A stretch of 13,402 nt of DNA, taken from the NCBI GenBank assembly GCA_025963345.1, contig JAOPUS010000428.1, positions 1 through 13,402 on the forward strand, given 5' to 3'. This DNA is from Blastococcus sp. Its GTDB lineage: Bacteria; Actinomycetota; Actinomycetes; Mycobacteriales; Geodermatophilaceae. The translations under genes were made by a program, and so were the position numbers. Under the pieces are notes generated by a model. That model saw nothing but the letters and a program-made list of their open reading frames with translations, ran no database searches and had not been told where the DNA came from. Shown in pieces: positions 5,915 through 12,689 of the stretch. Position 1 is the first letter of the stretch. Every line of letters begins with the position of its first letter.

Positions 5915-8305
5915 ATGACAGATCCGCAGACCGCCCCGATCCCGGTCGCGGGTGGGCGCACGCAGATGCCTGGCGGGCCGGACGGCGAGGTCCTGACGCG
6001 CGCCACCGGCGTCGAACTGCTCGGCGAGGTGCCGGGGTCGGGCTACCGGCGACCGCCTGCGCTGGCCCGCCGCGCGGACGGACAGGTCATCACGCTGACC
6101 CCGCTGCTGCACCAGGTGCTGCTGGCCGTGGACGGACGGCGGACGGTCGAGGAGGTCGCCGACGAGGTCGGCGCGTGCTCCGGGCGCCTGGTGCGCCCGG
6201 AGGACGTCCGGCAGCTGGTCGACGGCTCACTGCGTCCGCTCGGGCTGTTGCGACGGGCCGACGGGAGCGAGCCCGAGGTCCGCCGGTCCACGCCGTTGCT
6301 CGCGCTCCGGTTCAAGCGGGTCGTCACCGATCCGGCGGTCACCCGACGACTGACCGCGCCCTTCGCGGTCCTGTTCAGCCCGCTGGTCGTCGTCCCCGTG
6401 GTACTGGCGTTCGGTGCGGTGGCCGGCTGGGTGCTCTTCTCGCAGGGGCTGGCGGCCGCCACCGCCCAGGCCTTCGCCAACCCTGCGCTGTTCCTTGCCG
6501 TCGTCGTGGTCACCGTGCTCTCCGCCGGTTTCCACGAGTTCGGGCACGCCGCCGCGGCCCGGTACGGCGGGTCCACGCCGGGCGCGATGGGCTTCGGGAT
6601 CTACCTGTTCTGGCCGGCGTTCTACACCGACGTCACCGACAGCTACCGGCTCGGGCGGGCCGGCCGGGTGCGCACCGACCTCGGCGGCCTGTACTTCAAC
6701 GCGCTGGTCGTGCTGCTGTCCTTCGGGGTGTGGTGGCTCACCGGCTGGCACGCCGTCCTGCTGATCGTGGCCACCCAGGTGCTGCAGATGATCCGGCAGC
6801 TGGCGCCGCTGCTGCGCTTCGACGGCTACCACGTGCTCGCCGACCTCACCGGCGTGCCCGACCTCTACCGCCGCATCGGCCCGGTGCTGGCCGGGCTGGT
6901 GCCCGGTCGCTGGCACCAGCCCGAGGCGACCGCGCTCAAGACCTGGGCCCGGGTCGTCGTCGTGCTCTGGATCCTGGTCGTGATCCCGCTGATGGCGCTC
7001 TCGTTGCTCCTGATGGTGCTGTCGCTGCCGCGCCTGCTGGCCACGGCATGGCTGTCGGCACAGGCCCAGGGCAGCCGGATGGCCGAGGCGTTCGGCGAGG
7101 GCGACATCCTGGCGGTCCTCGCCCGGCTGCTCGGACTGGTGGCGATCGTCGTGCCGGTGCTCGGCATCGGCTTCGTCCTCCTGCGGCTGGTGCGCAGCAC
7201 CGGGCTCGGGGTGTGGCGGCGCACCGAGGGTCGGCCCGTGCGCCGCGCTCTGGCGGCCCTGCTCGCCGCCGCCCTGGTGGCCGGGCTCGGCTGGGCATGG
7301 TGGCCCGACGCCGACACCTACCGCCCCGTCCGCGCCTGGGAGGGCGGCACGGTCCTGGACGCCGTGCCCGCGTCCAGCAGCTCGGCGCTCACCGCCGGCT
7401 CGAGGGGCTCCGCGACCACGATCTGGCCCGATGACGGCAGCCCCCTGCCCACCGCCGACAACCCTGCGCTGGCCATGGTGCTCGTGCCGGCGTCGTCGAG
7501 CGGGGACGGTCCGGCGACCGCGGGGGGCGATGGGGTCGAGGAAACCGAGGAGGCGCCGACCTGGGTGTTCCCGTTCGACCGGCCCCTCCCGCCCGGCGAG
7601 GGCGACAACCAGGCGCTCGCGGTCAACACCCAGGACGGGTCGGTGGCCTACGACGTGTCCTTCTCGCTCGTCTGGGCCGAGGGCGACGAGGCCGTGCTCA
7701 ACCGCAACGAGGCGTACGCGGCGGCCAGCTGCCGGGACTGCCGCACGGTGGCCGTGGCGTTCCAGGTCGTGCTCATGGTCGGGTCGGTCGACGTCGTCGT
7801 CCCGCAGAACCTCTCCACCGCGGTCAACTACGCCTGCCTGGAGTGCGTCACCTACGCCCTGGCGACCCAGCTCGTCGTCACCGTCCCGGGACCGCTCAGC
7901 GACGCGGCCACGCAGGAGCTGGCGGCCGTCTGGGCCGAGCTGCAGGCGTTCGGGAAACAGATCGAGGGCGTTCCGCTGGCGGAGCTGCGGAGCCGGCTCA
8001 CGGACTTCGAGGCCAGGATCCTCGACCTCGTCCGTCCGGGCGTGACCGAGAATCCCGGCGGCGTGCCGGAGACCTCCGGCGCGACGGACGGCAGTTCGTC
8101 GTCCGCCGGACCCACGTCGGCGAGCCGGTCGTCGGCTCCGGGCTCGGAGGGCTCGGAGGACGCGGCACCGACGACGGCAACGACCACGACGGCGGCGACC
8201 ACGACCTCCGGGGCGACGAGTGCTTCGCCCACCACTGACCCGGCCCAGTCCTCCTCCGCGGCCGGGACGGCGCCCTCGACGGCCGAGGCGACCCCCGCGG
8301 GCTGA
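5915..8305 (+). CDS. PqqD-like domain fused to M50 (site-2-type) membrane zinc protease
   Basis: This 796-residue protein starts with a PqqD-like winged-helix domain (about 26-118), the fold that RiPP enzymes use to bind leader peptides. A polytopic M50 domain follows. Its zinc motif HEFGH is intact (H207, E208, H211) inside a membrane segment, and the second-site aspartate is in LRFDGYHVLADL (D303). About six or more membrane segments lie between 143 and 475. After the last one (about 455-472) comes a soluble, probably extracytoplasmic domain with two CxxC pairs, CRDC (606-609) and CLEC (641-644). The tail from about 713 is low-complexity Ser/Thr/Ala/Pro. The domain order matches proteins annotated as peptide zinc metalloproteases (YydH/COG1994-like). 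The ATG at 5915 has GAGG touching it, which is poor spacing; M18 (5966) is an alternative. The upstream repeat protein is the likely client (inference). Confidence 0.88.
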   Translation: MTDPQTAPIPVAGGRTQMPGGPDGEVLTRATGVELLGEVPGSGYRRPPALARRADGQVITLTPLLHQVLLAVDGRRTVEEVADEVGACSGRLVRPEDVRQLVDGSLRPLGLLRRADGSEPEVRRSTPLLALRFKRVVTDPAVTRRLTAPFAVLFSPLVVVPVVLAFGAVAGWVLFSQGLAAATAQAFANPALFLAVVVVTVLSAGFHEFGHAAAARYGGSTPGAMGFGIYLFWPAFYTDVTDSYRLGRAGRVRTDLGGLYFNALVVLLSFGVWWLTGWHAVLLIVATQVLQMIRQLAPLLRFDGYHVLADLTGVPDLYRRIGPVLAGLVPGRWHQPEATALKTWARVVVVLWILVVIPLMALSLLLMVLSLPRLLATAWLSAQAQGSRMAEAFGEGDILAVLARLLGLVAIVVPVLGIGFVLLRLVRSTGLGVWRRTEGRPVRRALAALLAAALVAGLGWAWWPDADTYRPVRAWEGGTVLDAVPASSSSALTAGSRGSATTIWPDDGSPLPTADNPALAMVLVPASSSGDGPATAGGDGVEETEEAPTWVFPFDRPLPPGEGDNQALAVNTQDGSVAYDVSFSLVWAEGDEAVLNRNEAYAAASCRDCRTVAVAFQVVLMVGSVDVVVPQNLSTAVNYACLECVTYALATQLVVTVPGPLSDAATQELAAVWAELQAFGKQIEGVPLAELRSRLTDFEARILDLVRPGVTENPGGVPETSGATDGSSSSAGPTSASRSSAPGSEGSEDAAPTTATTTTAATTTSGATSASPTTDPAQSSSAAGTAPSTAEATPAG

Positions 8306-8326
8306 GCGGCACACCCAGCGGGCTGC

Positions 8327-8342
8327 TCTCCGCGCGCGGAGA
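8327..8342. terminator. 16-bp perfect palindrome after the protease gene
   Basis: TCTCCGCGCGCGGAGA is self-complementary and lies 21 bases after the protease stop. It has no U-tract and is short, so termination is only a position-based guess. It could also be an operator for the next gene, whose start is 37 bases further on. Confidence 0.4.
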
Positions 8343-8378
8343 ATGGCGGGCAGTCCGTCGTCCCTTCCTGGAGGCCCC

Positions 8379-8924
8379 GTGTCCGAGTCGCCCGCAGCTG
8401 GTGCCGTTCGCAACCTCGACCTGCTCGGCATCTACTGCAACGACCACCTGGCTGCCTCTACCGGGGGCATCGAGCTGGTCAGCCGGATGCTGAGCCGGCA
8501 CCGCAGCACTCCTTACGAGGCGCGCTTCGAGGAGCTGCTCGACCAGCTACGGGAGGAGCGGACCGCGCTGCGTTCCTCGATGGCGGCGCTCGGTCTGCCG
8601 GTCCGCCAGTACAAGCAGGTGGCTTCGTGGGTGGGCGAGAAGCTGTCGCGGGCGAAGCTCAACGGCCACCTGCTGTCCCGCTCGCCGCTCAGTGACCTCG
8701 TCGAGTTCGAGTTCATCTCGACGGCGGTGCTCGCCAAGCGGGCCGGCTTCGAGACGCTGCGCATGGTCGCGGCCGTCGACCGGCGGCTGGACGCCCCCCT
8801 GCTCGACCGGCTCATCGTGCAGGCCGACACGCAGCACGACTGGCTGGCCGATGCCCGCCGGGAGGTCGCCGCCCGCGTGTTCGGCGGGGATCCGGGCCCG
8901 GCGGCCGCCGCTGCCGGCAGCTGA
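8379..8924 (+). CDS. Conserved actinobacterial protein of unknown function, helical
   Basis: This 181-residue soluble protein is predicted almost wholly alpha-helical, with no signal peptide, membrane segment or cysteine cluster; its only cysteine is in LLGIYCNDHLA. It shows a pattern I recall from unannotated actinobacterial proteins: LLGIYxNDHLA at the N-terminus, MAALGLPVRQYKQVASWVGEK in the middle, then KLNGHLLSRSPLSDLVEFE and a helical C-terminal half ending in an Ala-rich tail. The length and four-helix character would suit a ferritin-like bundle, but I see no clear ExxH metal motif, so no function is given. I chose the GTG at 8379 because GGAGG (8370-8374) is four bases upstream; longer readings enter the protease tail. 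It appears to be a single-gene unit. Confidence 0.8.
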   Translation: MSESPAAGAVRNLDLLGIYCNDHLAASTGGIELVSRMLSRHRSTPYEARFEELLDQLREERTALRSSMAALGLPVRQYKQVASWVGEKLSRAKLNGHLLSRSPLSDLVEFEFISTAVLAKRAGFETLRMVAAVDRRLDAPLLDRLIVQADTQHDWLADARREVAARVFGGDPGPAAAAAGS

Positions 8925-8960
8925 ACAAACCCCAGCCGGGCGGCCGGTCGCCGCCACCTG

Positions 8961-8966
8961 TAGAAC
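8961..8966 (+). promoter_or_regulatory. Possible -10 box for a leaderless hydrolase mRNA
   Basis: TAGAAC ends six bases before the ATG at 8973. The last base departs from TANNNT. No Shine-Dalgarno sequence precedes the ATG, so a leaderless start is plausible but weaker than at 3483 and 10213. Confidence 0.35.
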
Positions 8967-8972
8967 CAGCAC

Positions 8973-9719
8973 ATGTGCCATGACCACGACAGCCGTCCGC
9001 CCGCCCCGCCGCGCACCGGTGACGTCGCCGAGCGCGGCCTCCTCACCCTGACCTCCGCCGATGGCACGGAGTTCAGCGCGGCCTATGCCGCGCCGGCGGC
9101 CGAGCCGAGCGTGGGCGTCGTCGTGCTGCCCGACGTCCGGGGCCTGCACCCGTACTACGTGGCGTTGGCCGAGCGGTTCGCCGAGACCGGGGCGGCCTCC
9201 GTCGCGATCGACTACTTCGGCCGGACGGCGGGGCTCGCCGAGGAGCTCCGGCCCGGGGACTTCGACTGGCAGACGCACATTCCGCAGACGACCGAGGCGA
9301 CCATCGACGCCGACATCACGGCGGCCATCGGCTACCTGCGCTCCCGCACCCGGGACGACCTGCCGGTGGTGACGGTCGGCTTCTGCTTCGGCGGCAGCAA
9401 CTCGTGGCGGCAGGCCGGCGGCGACCTCGACCTCGCCGGGTGTGCCGGGTTCTACGGCCGGCCGTCGATGGTCGGGGCGGCGGCGGAGCGCGCGCACCTG
9501 CCGACGGTGATGATGATCGCCGGCGCCGACTCGACGCCGGTGGCCTCGCAGCTGGAGCTGGCCGACACGATGCGCGCCGCCGGTGCCGAGGTGGACGCCG
9601 TCGTCTACGACGGTGCGCCGCACTCGTTCTTCGACCGCTCGTACGGCGAGTGGGAAGAGGCCTGCCGGGACGCCTGGGAGCACCTCCTGGCGCTCACCGA
9701 CCGCGTCGCGGCCCGCTGA
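8973..9719 (+). CDS. Dienelactone hydrolase family protein
   Basis: This 248-residue cytoplasmic alpha/beta hydrolase belongs to the dienelactone hydrolase family. Typical members open the lactone ring of dienelactones in chlorocatechol breakdown, but most actinobacterial paralogues have no known substrate. The full family triad is present: nucleophile C138 in GFCFGGSNSW, D186 in IAGADSTP, and H217 in GAPHSFFD. The segment VVVLPDVRGLHPYYVALAER near residues 49-68 is the usual oxyanion and cap region. The N-terminus (MCHDHDSRPPAPP) is a short polar extension that could bind metal, but nothing supports that. No chlorocatechol genes are nearby, so a general esterase or detoxification role is more likely than a pathway role. 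A strong palindrome ends the gene three bases after its stop. Confidence 0.93.
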   Translation: MCHDHDSRPPAPPRTGDVAERGLLTLTSADGTEFSAAYAAPAAEPSVGVVVLPDVRGLHPYYVALAERFAETGAASVAIDYFGRTAGLAEELRPGDFDWQTHIPQTTEATIDADITAAIGYLRSRTRDDLPVVTVGFCFGGSNSWRQAGGDLDLAGCAGFYGRPSMVGAAAERAHLPTVMMIAGADSTPVASQLELADTMRAAGAEVDAVVYDGAPHSFFDRSYGEWEEACRDAWEHLLALTDRVAAR

Positions 9720-9721
9720 CG

Positions 9722-9745
9722 CCGGCGTTCCCGCGGGAACGCCGG
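9722..9745. terminator. 24-bp perfect palindrome, hydrolase terminator
   Basis: The left half CCGGCGTTCCCG (9722-9733) is exactly complementary to the right half CGGGAACGCCGG (9734-9745). In RNA this gives a stem of about 10 bp with a four-base loop. It starts three bases after the hydrolase stop. There is no U-tract. It also separates the hydrolase from the decayed acetyltransferase gene. Confidence 0.75.
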
Positions 9746-9759
9746 ACGACGGTGCGGCG

Positions 9760-10175
9760 ATGATCGAGCAGCTGGGGTCACTTCCCGTGGGCGTCAGGCA
9801 GGTCGGCCTGCGGCGGGCGACGCAGGCCGACCTGCCGGCGCTGGTCCGGCTGCTGGCCGACGACCCGCTCGGCGGGCGCCGTGAGGTGGTCACCGACGAC
9901 GCAACCGACGTCGTCGCGACGCTGCAGCTGTCGTTCATCCCGGGGCTGTCCCGGGGGGCGCGCTTCGGGCCCAGGTCGAGGCGGTCCGCGTTCGGGCCGA
10001 CCACCGGGACCTGGGGCTCGGCACGGCGATGTTCGGGTGGGCGATCGAGGAGGCCCGGCGGCGTGGCTGCGCGCTCGTGCAGCTGACGACCGACAGGTCG
10101 CGGGACGACGCCGGCCGCTTCTACGAGCGGCTCGGCGTCGTGGCCTCCCATGAGGGCATGAAGCTCCTGCCGTGA
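9760..10175 (+). pseudogene. GNAT N-acetyltransferase, frameshifted and internally deleted
   Basis: The first part, from the ATG at 9760, reads GLRRATQADLPALVRLLADD and later LQLSFIPGLSRG, typical of a GNAT acetyltransferase, which moves acetyl from acetyl-CoA to an amine. After a run of six Gs (9953-9958) the family sequence continues in another frame: ALRAQVEAVRVRADHRDLG, LGTAMFGWAIEEARRRGC, QLTTDRSRDDAGRFYERLG, ending at the TGA 10173-10175. A seventh G would restore one frame through GLSRGGALRAQ. In addition, RREVVTDDATDVVATLQL lacks about 20 residues that homologues, as I recall them, have between the RE and the VV strand. The acetyl-CoA-loop part survives. The frameshift could be a homopolymer sequencing error, but the missing segment suggests real decay. 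Confidence 0.8.
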
Positions 10176-10212
10176 CGCCGATCCCGGGCCGACGGACCTC
10201 GACCGCGCCTCC

Positions 10213-10218
10213 TAGGCT
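10213..10218 (+). promoter_or_regulatory. Putative -10 box for a leaderless ankyrin-gene mRNA
   Basis: TAGGCT fits TANNNT and ends six bases before the GTG at 10225. There is no ribosome site in front of that GTG, so a leaderless transcript is likely. No clear -35 box is seen. Confidence 0.5.
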
Positions 10219-10224
10219 GACCAC

Positions 10225-10623
10225 GTGAGCGGAGAACCGATCGATCCGGGCGTCATCGAGCTGGCCGGCCGGGTCTTCGACCTGGCCCGGGGCGGCTCCA
10301 CATCGGAGCTCGCGTCCTACATCGATGCCGGCGTTCCGGTGAACCTGACCAATGACAAGGGCGACACCCTGCTCACCCTGGCGGCCTATCACGGCCACCC
10401 GGAGACGGTGGGTGCCCTGCTCGAGCGCGGCGCCGACCACTCCCGGGCCAACGACCGCGGTCAGACCGCCCTCGCCGCCGCCGTCTTCCGGCAGTCGGCC
10501 GACACGGTGACCCGGTTGCTGGCCGCCGGCGCCGACCCGGATGCCGGCAGCCCCAGCGCCCGGGCGACGGCCACGTTCTTCGAGCTTCCCGAGATGACCG
10601 GCCTTCTGGACGCTCCCCGGTAG
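10225..10623 (+). CDS. Small ankyrin-repeat protein
   Basis: This 132-residue cytoplasmic protein contains two clear ankyrin repeats: GDTLLTLAAYHGHPETVGAL with LLERGADHSRAN (about 46-76), and GQTALAAAVFRQSADTVTRL with LLAAGADPDAG (about 79-108). A degenerate repeat precedes them (about 12-42) and a short capping helix follows. Ankyrin repeats mediate protein-protein contacts; there is no catalytic domain. Small bacterial ankyrin proteins are sometimes linked to catalases (for example AnkB with KatB in Pseudomonas), but the catalase here is about 9 kb away, so I draw no link. The GTG start is supported by the leaderless -10 box and by the repeat beginning soon after it. Confidence 0.93.
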   Translation: MSGEPIDPGVIELAGRVFDLARGGSTSELASYIDAGVPVNLTNDKGDTLLTLAAYHGHPETVGALLERGADHSRANDRGQTALAAAVFRQSADTVTRLLAAGADPDAGSPSARATATFFELPEMTGLLDAPR

Positions 10624-10685
10624 CCGACCGGGCCGGATGCGGTGATCGTGGTCCCGTAGGCGCAACCATGGGGGAGGGGGCGGCA

Positions 10686-12014
10686 ATGGCAGTACGACCC
10701 GACGTCCAGGGCACCGGGCAGACCGGACCGCGTCCGCTGCGGCGGCCCGAGCCGGGGCCTGCCGACACCCCCCTCGAGGAAGCACCGGTTCCGCCGCCGA
10801 CGACCAGAGCCACGTCGGTGGATCTCGAGCCCGGGATGCCGACCGTGGCGGTGGACCCCGCCCCCGGCGTCCTTCCCCGCTGGCTGCTGCTGCTGGTGGG
10901 TGCAGCCGCCGCGACGGTCGCCGTCGCCGGACTTCGGGCGATCGCCTGGCTGGTGGCCCCGGTCTTCCTCGCGCTGGTCGTGGTCATCGCGCTGACCCCG
11001 GTCCAGCGGTGGCTGCGCCGCATCGGGGCGCCCAGCTGGCTGGCCACCTCGGTCCTGCTGATCCTCGTCTGGTCGATCCTGCTCTCCTTCGTGGCGCTGC
11101 TCGTGCTCTCGATCGCGCAGTTGGCCGCCCTGCTGCCGGACTACTCCGGCCGGGCCGAGGTGCTCATCAACGGGGTGGTGACCGATCTCAACAACGCCGG
11201 CATCGTCTCCGGCCAGCTATCGGACCTGGTGTCGAAGATCGACTACGGCCAGCTCGTCGGTGTCGCGACCGGGCTGCTGTCCGGGTTGACCGACGCCGCG
11301 AGCACCCTCGTGCTGCTGCTCACGGCGCTGGTCTTCGTGGCGATCGAGTCCAGCGGGTTCGGCCGCCGGATGGCACTGGTGGGCGCCCAGCGGCCGCACC
11401 TGCCGGTCGCGCTGAGCCTGTTCGCCCAGGGCACCCGCAGCTATCTGCTGGTCAGCACGGTGTTCGGCGCCATCGTGGCGGCGGGGGACTGGGTGGCGCT
11501 GTCCATCATCGGCATCCCCGCCGCCGGTATCTGGGGACTCCTGGCGTTCGTCACCAACTACGTGCCCAACATCGGGTTCGTCCTGGGGGTCGTGCCGCCG
11601 GCACTGCTCGGCCTGCTGGCCGGCGGCTGGGGCGAGCTGATCGCTGTGGTGGTGGTCTACTCGCTGCTGAACTTCGTCGTGCAGACGCTGATCCAGCCGC
11701 GGTTCGTCGGGGACTCCGTGGGTCTGTCGATGACCGTCACGTTCGTCGCCCTGCTGTTCTGGGGCTGGGTCATGGGTGCCCTCGGTGCTCTGCTCGCGAT
11801 CCCGCTGACGCTGCTGGTGAAGGTGCTGCTGGTCGACCTCGACCCGAGGGGACACTGGCTGGACGCGGTGCTCCGCGAGGAACCGCGCGCGCCGCGGACC
11901 ATGCGGGCCAAACGCCGGATGTACGCCCGCCGGGCCGCGCTGGCCTCGGTCCGCCGGCTGCACCACGCCCGCCGGGGCACGAACCAGACCGACGCCGAGG
12001 CTCCGCCCGACTGA
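10686..12014 (+). CDS. AI-2E family transporter, second paralogue
   Basis: This 442-residue permease of the AI-2E/TqsA family has a proline-rich cytosolic tail of about 55 residues, followed by paired hydrophobic segments (about 62-80 and 82-100) and another at about 118-145. A soluble stretch comes next, then a C-terminal helix cluster. The signature NYVPNIGFVLGVVPPALLGL is complete (proline near residue 294), and LIQPRFVGDSVGLSMTVTF follows, as in TqsA-like members. The last 45 residues are Arg-rich and cytosolic. Substrate is unknown. An ATG at 10668 is possible, but the ATG at 10686 has GGGGAGGGGG (10671-10680) five bases upstream. It differs clearly from the copy at 2132-3418, which has VPIIGA in place of VPNIGF, so this is not a recent duplication. 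Confidence 0.93.
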   Translation: MAVRPDVQGTGQTGPRPLRRPEPGPADTPLEEAPVPPPTTRATSVDLEPGMPTVAVDPAPGVLPRWLLLLVGAAAATVAVAGLRAIAWLVAPVFLALVVVIALTPVQRWLRRIGAPSWLATSVLLILVWSILLSFVALLVLSIAQLAALLPDYSGRAEVLINGVVTDLNNAGIVSGQLSDLVSKIDYGQLVGVATGLLSGLTDAASTLVLLLTALVFVAIESSGFGRRMALVGAQRPHLPVALSLFAQGTRSYLLVSTVFGAIVAAGDWVALSIIGIPAAGIWGLLAFVTNYVPNIGFVLGVVPPALLGLLAGGWGELIAVVVVYSLLNFVVQTLIQPRFVGDSVGLSMTVTFVALLFWGWVMGALGALLAIPLTLLVKVLLVDLDPRGHWLDAVLREEPRAPRTMRAKRRMYARRAALASVRRLHHARRGTNQTDAEAPPD

Positions 12015-12115
12015 GCACCGCCGGCCCTCCGTGGCGCCCCGGTCCCTGCGGCACGCGGCCCCGTGCGGTAGACCTGGCACGCCCAGATCCCACGTACCCT
12101 CCGGAGGTCCCTTCC

Positions 12116-12535
12116 GTGCTGGCCAGCATCGGCTATGCCGCCGCCTACACCGGGGTCGGCATCGTGCTGCTGGTCCTGGGCTTCTTCGCCCTGGATCTGC
12201 TCACCCCCGGGAACCTCGGGCGGCACATCTACGACGGCCGGTCGGTCAACGCCGCGGTGACACTCGCCGCCGGGTTCCTCGGCCAGGGCGCGATCGTGTT
12301 CGCGAGCATCTGGACCAACGCCACGAGCAGTTTCGGTCGCGCGCTGCTCTACACCGTCGTGTTCGGCGTGCTGGGGGTCCTGCTCCAAGCCGTCGCTTTC
12401 GTGGCGCTCGACCTGATCACCCCGGGCCGGCTGGGGGCGCACCTCATGGAGCCGGTGTTCCATCCGGCCAGCCTCGTCAGCGCCGCCGTGCAGCTGGCCG
12501 TCGCGGCGATCATCGTGGCCTCCATCTGGCCCTGA
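12116..12535 (+). CDS. DUF350 family membrane protein
   Basis: This 139-residue protein has about four membrane segments in two related halves. GVGIVLLVLGFFALDLLTPG with NLGRHIYDGRSVNAAVTLAAG (first half) is echoed by VLGVLLQAVAFVALDLITPG with RLGAHLMEPVFHPASLVSAAV (second half). This internal repeat and the DLLTPG/DLITPG segments are typical of DUF350 (YjfL) proteins, whose function is unknown. The GTG at 12116 has GGAGG (12103-12107) eight bases upstream; longer readings overlap the permease gene in another frame. The stop region is partly duplicated downstream (see the repeat at 12515-12571). The spacing of about 100 bases from the permease gene suggests its own promoter, but I cannot point to one. 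Confidence 0.9.
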   Translation: MLASIGYAAAYTGVGIVLLVLGFFALDLLTPGNLGRHIYDGRSVNAAVTLAAGFLGQGAIVFASIWTNATSSFGRALLYTVVFGVLGVLLQAVAFVALDLITPGRLGAHLMEPVFHPASLVSAAVQLAVAAIIVASIWP

Positions 12536-12571
12536 GTCTGGCCCTGAGTCGTGGCCTCCATCCGGCCGTGA
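12515..12571 (+). repeat. Duplicated 3' end of the DUF350 gene with tandem 12-mer
   Basis: The last 21 bases of the DUF350 gene (12515-12535, coding VASIWP and stop) recur 36 bases later at 12551-12571 with two mismatches. Between them a 12-base unit TCTGGCCCTGAG is tandem (12525-12536 and 12537-12548). All offsets are multiples of 12, so further TGA codons fall in the same frame at 12545 and 12569. Confidence 0.85.
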
Positions 12572-12689
12572 CGGCTGGCCGCGTCCGGACCGTGTGACGG
12601 GCGCCCCGCTACCCGCCCGTAACGTGTCGGGCGCAGCTTTCGGCCCGTCGCCCGCGACGGCAGCCGCACACGACATGAAGGGATCTTCC

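Noticed and set aside
4570..6006. 478-codon minus-strand open frame with many Gly/Val/Asp/Arg repeats opposite the alanine-rich gene
   Set aside because: Its repeats mirror those of the plus-strand gene, which has a strong ribosome site and a biased codon pattern; no ribosome site or domain supports the minus frame.
5230..8305. Classification of the repeat-protein locus as a lanthipeptide, thiopeptide or lasso peptide cluster
   Set aside because: The repeat protein has no cysteine, and no LanM, YcaO, lasso cyclase, radical-SAM or ABC transporter gene is present in the window; only the PqqD-like domain and the M50 protease are shared with RiPP systems.
6227..8431. 734-codon open frame antisense to the protease fusion
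   Set aside because: The plus strand carries intact HEFGH and DGY motifs and membrane helices; the antisense product is Arg/Gly/His-rich with no recognisable domain.
8547..10151. 534-codon open frame antisense to the unknown protein, hydrolase and GNAT region
   Set aside because: It crosses three plus-strand genes and a strong palindrome, and its product has no domain; the plus-strand triad and GNAT motifs are convincing.
8973..10623. Idea of a catalase-ankyrin functional pair as in Pseudomonas KatB/AnkB
   Set aside because: The catalase end and the ankyrin gene are about 9 kb apart with many unrelated genes and terminators between them.
12049..12067. Possible terminator hairpin after the second permease (GCACG/CGTGC)
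   Set aside because: Only five base pairs with a six-base loop and no U-tract; too weak to call.
12593..12625. Possible promoter for the FabG-like gene (TGTGAC ... TAACGT)
   Set aside because: TAACGT is a fair -10 but the spacing to TGTGAC is 21 bases, longer than normal, so the pair is not supported.
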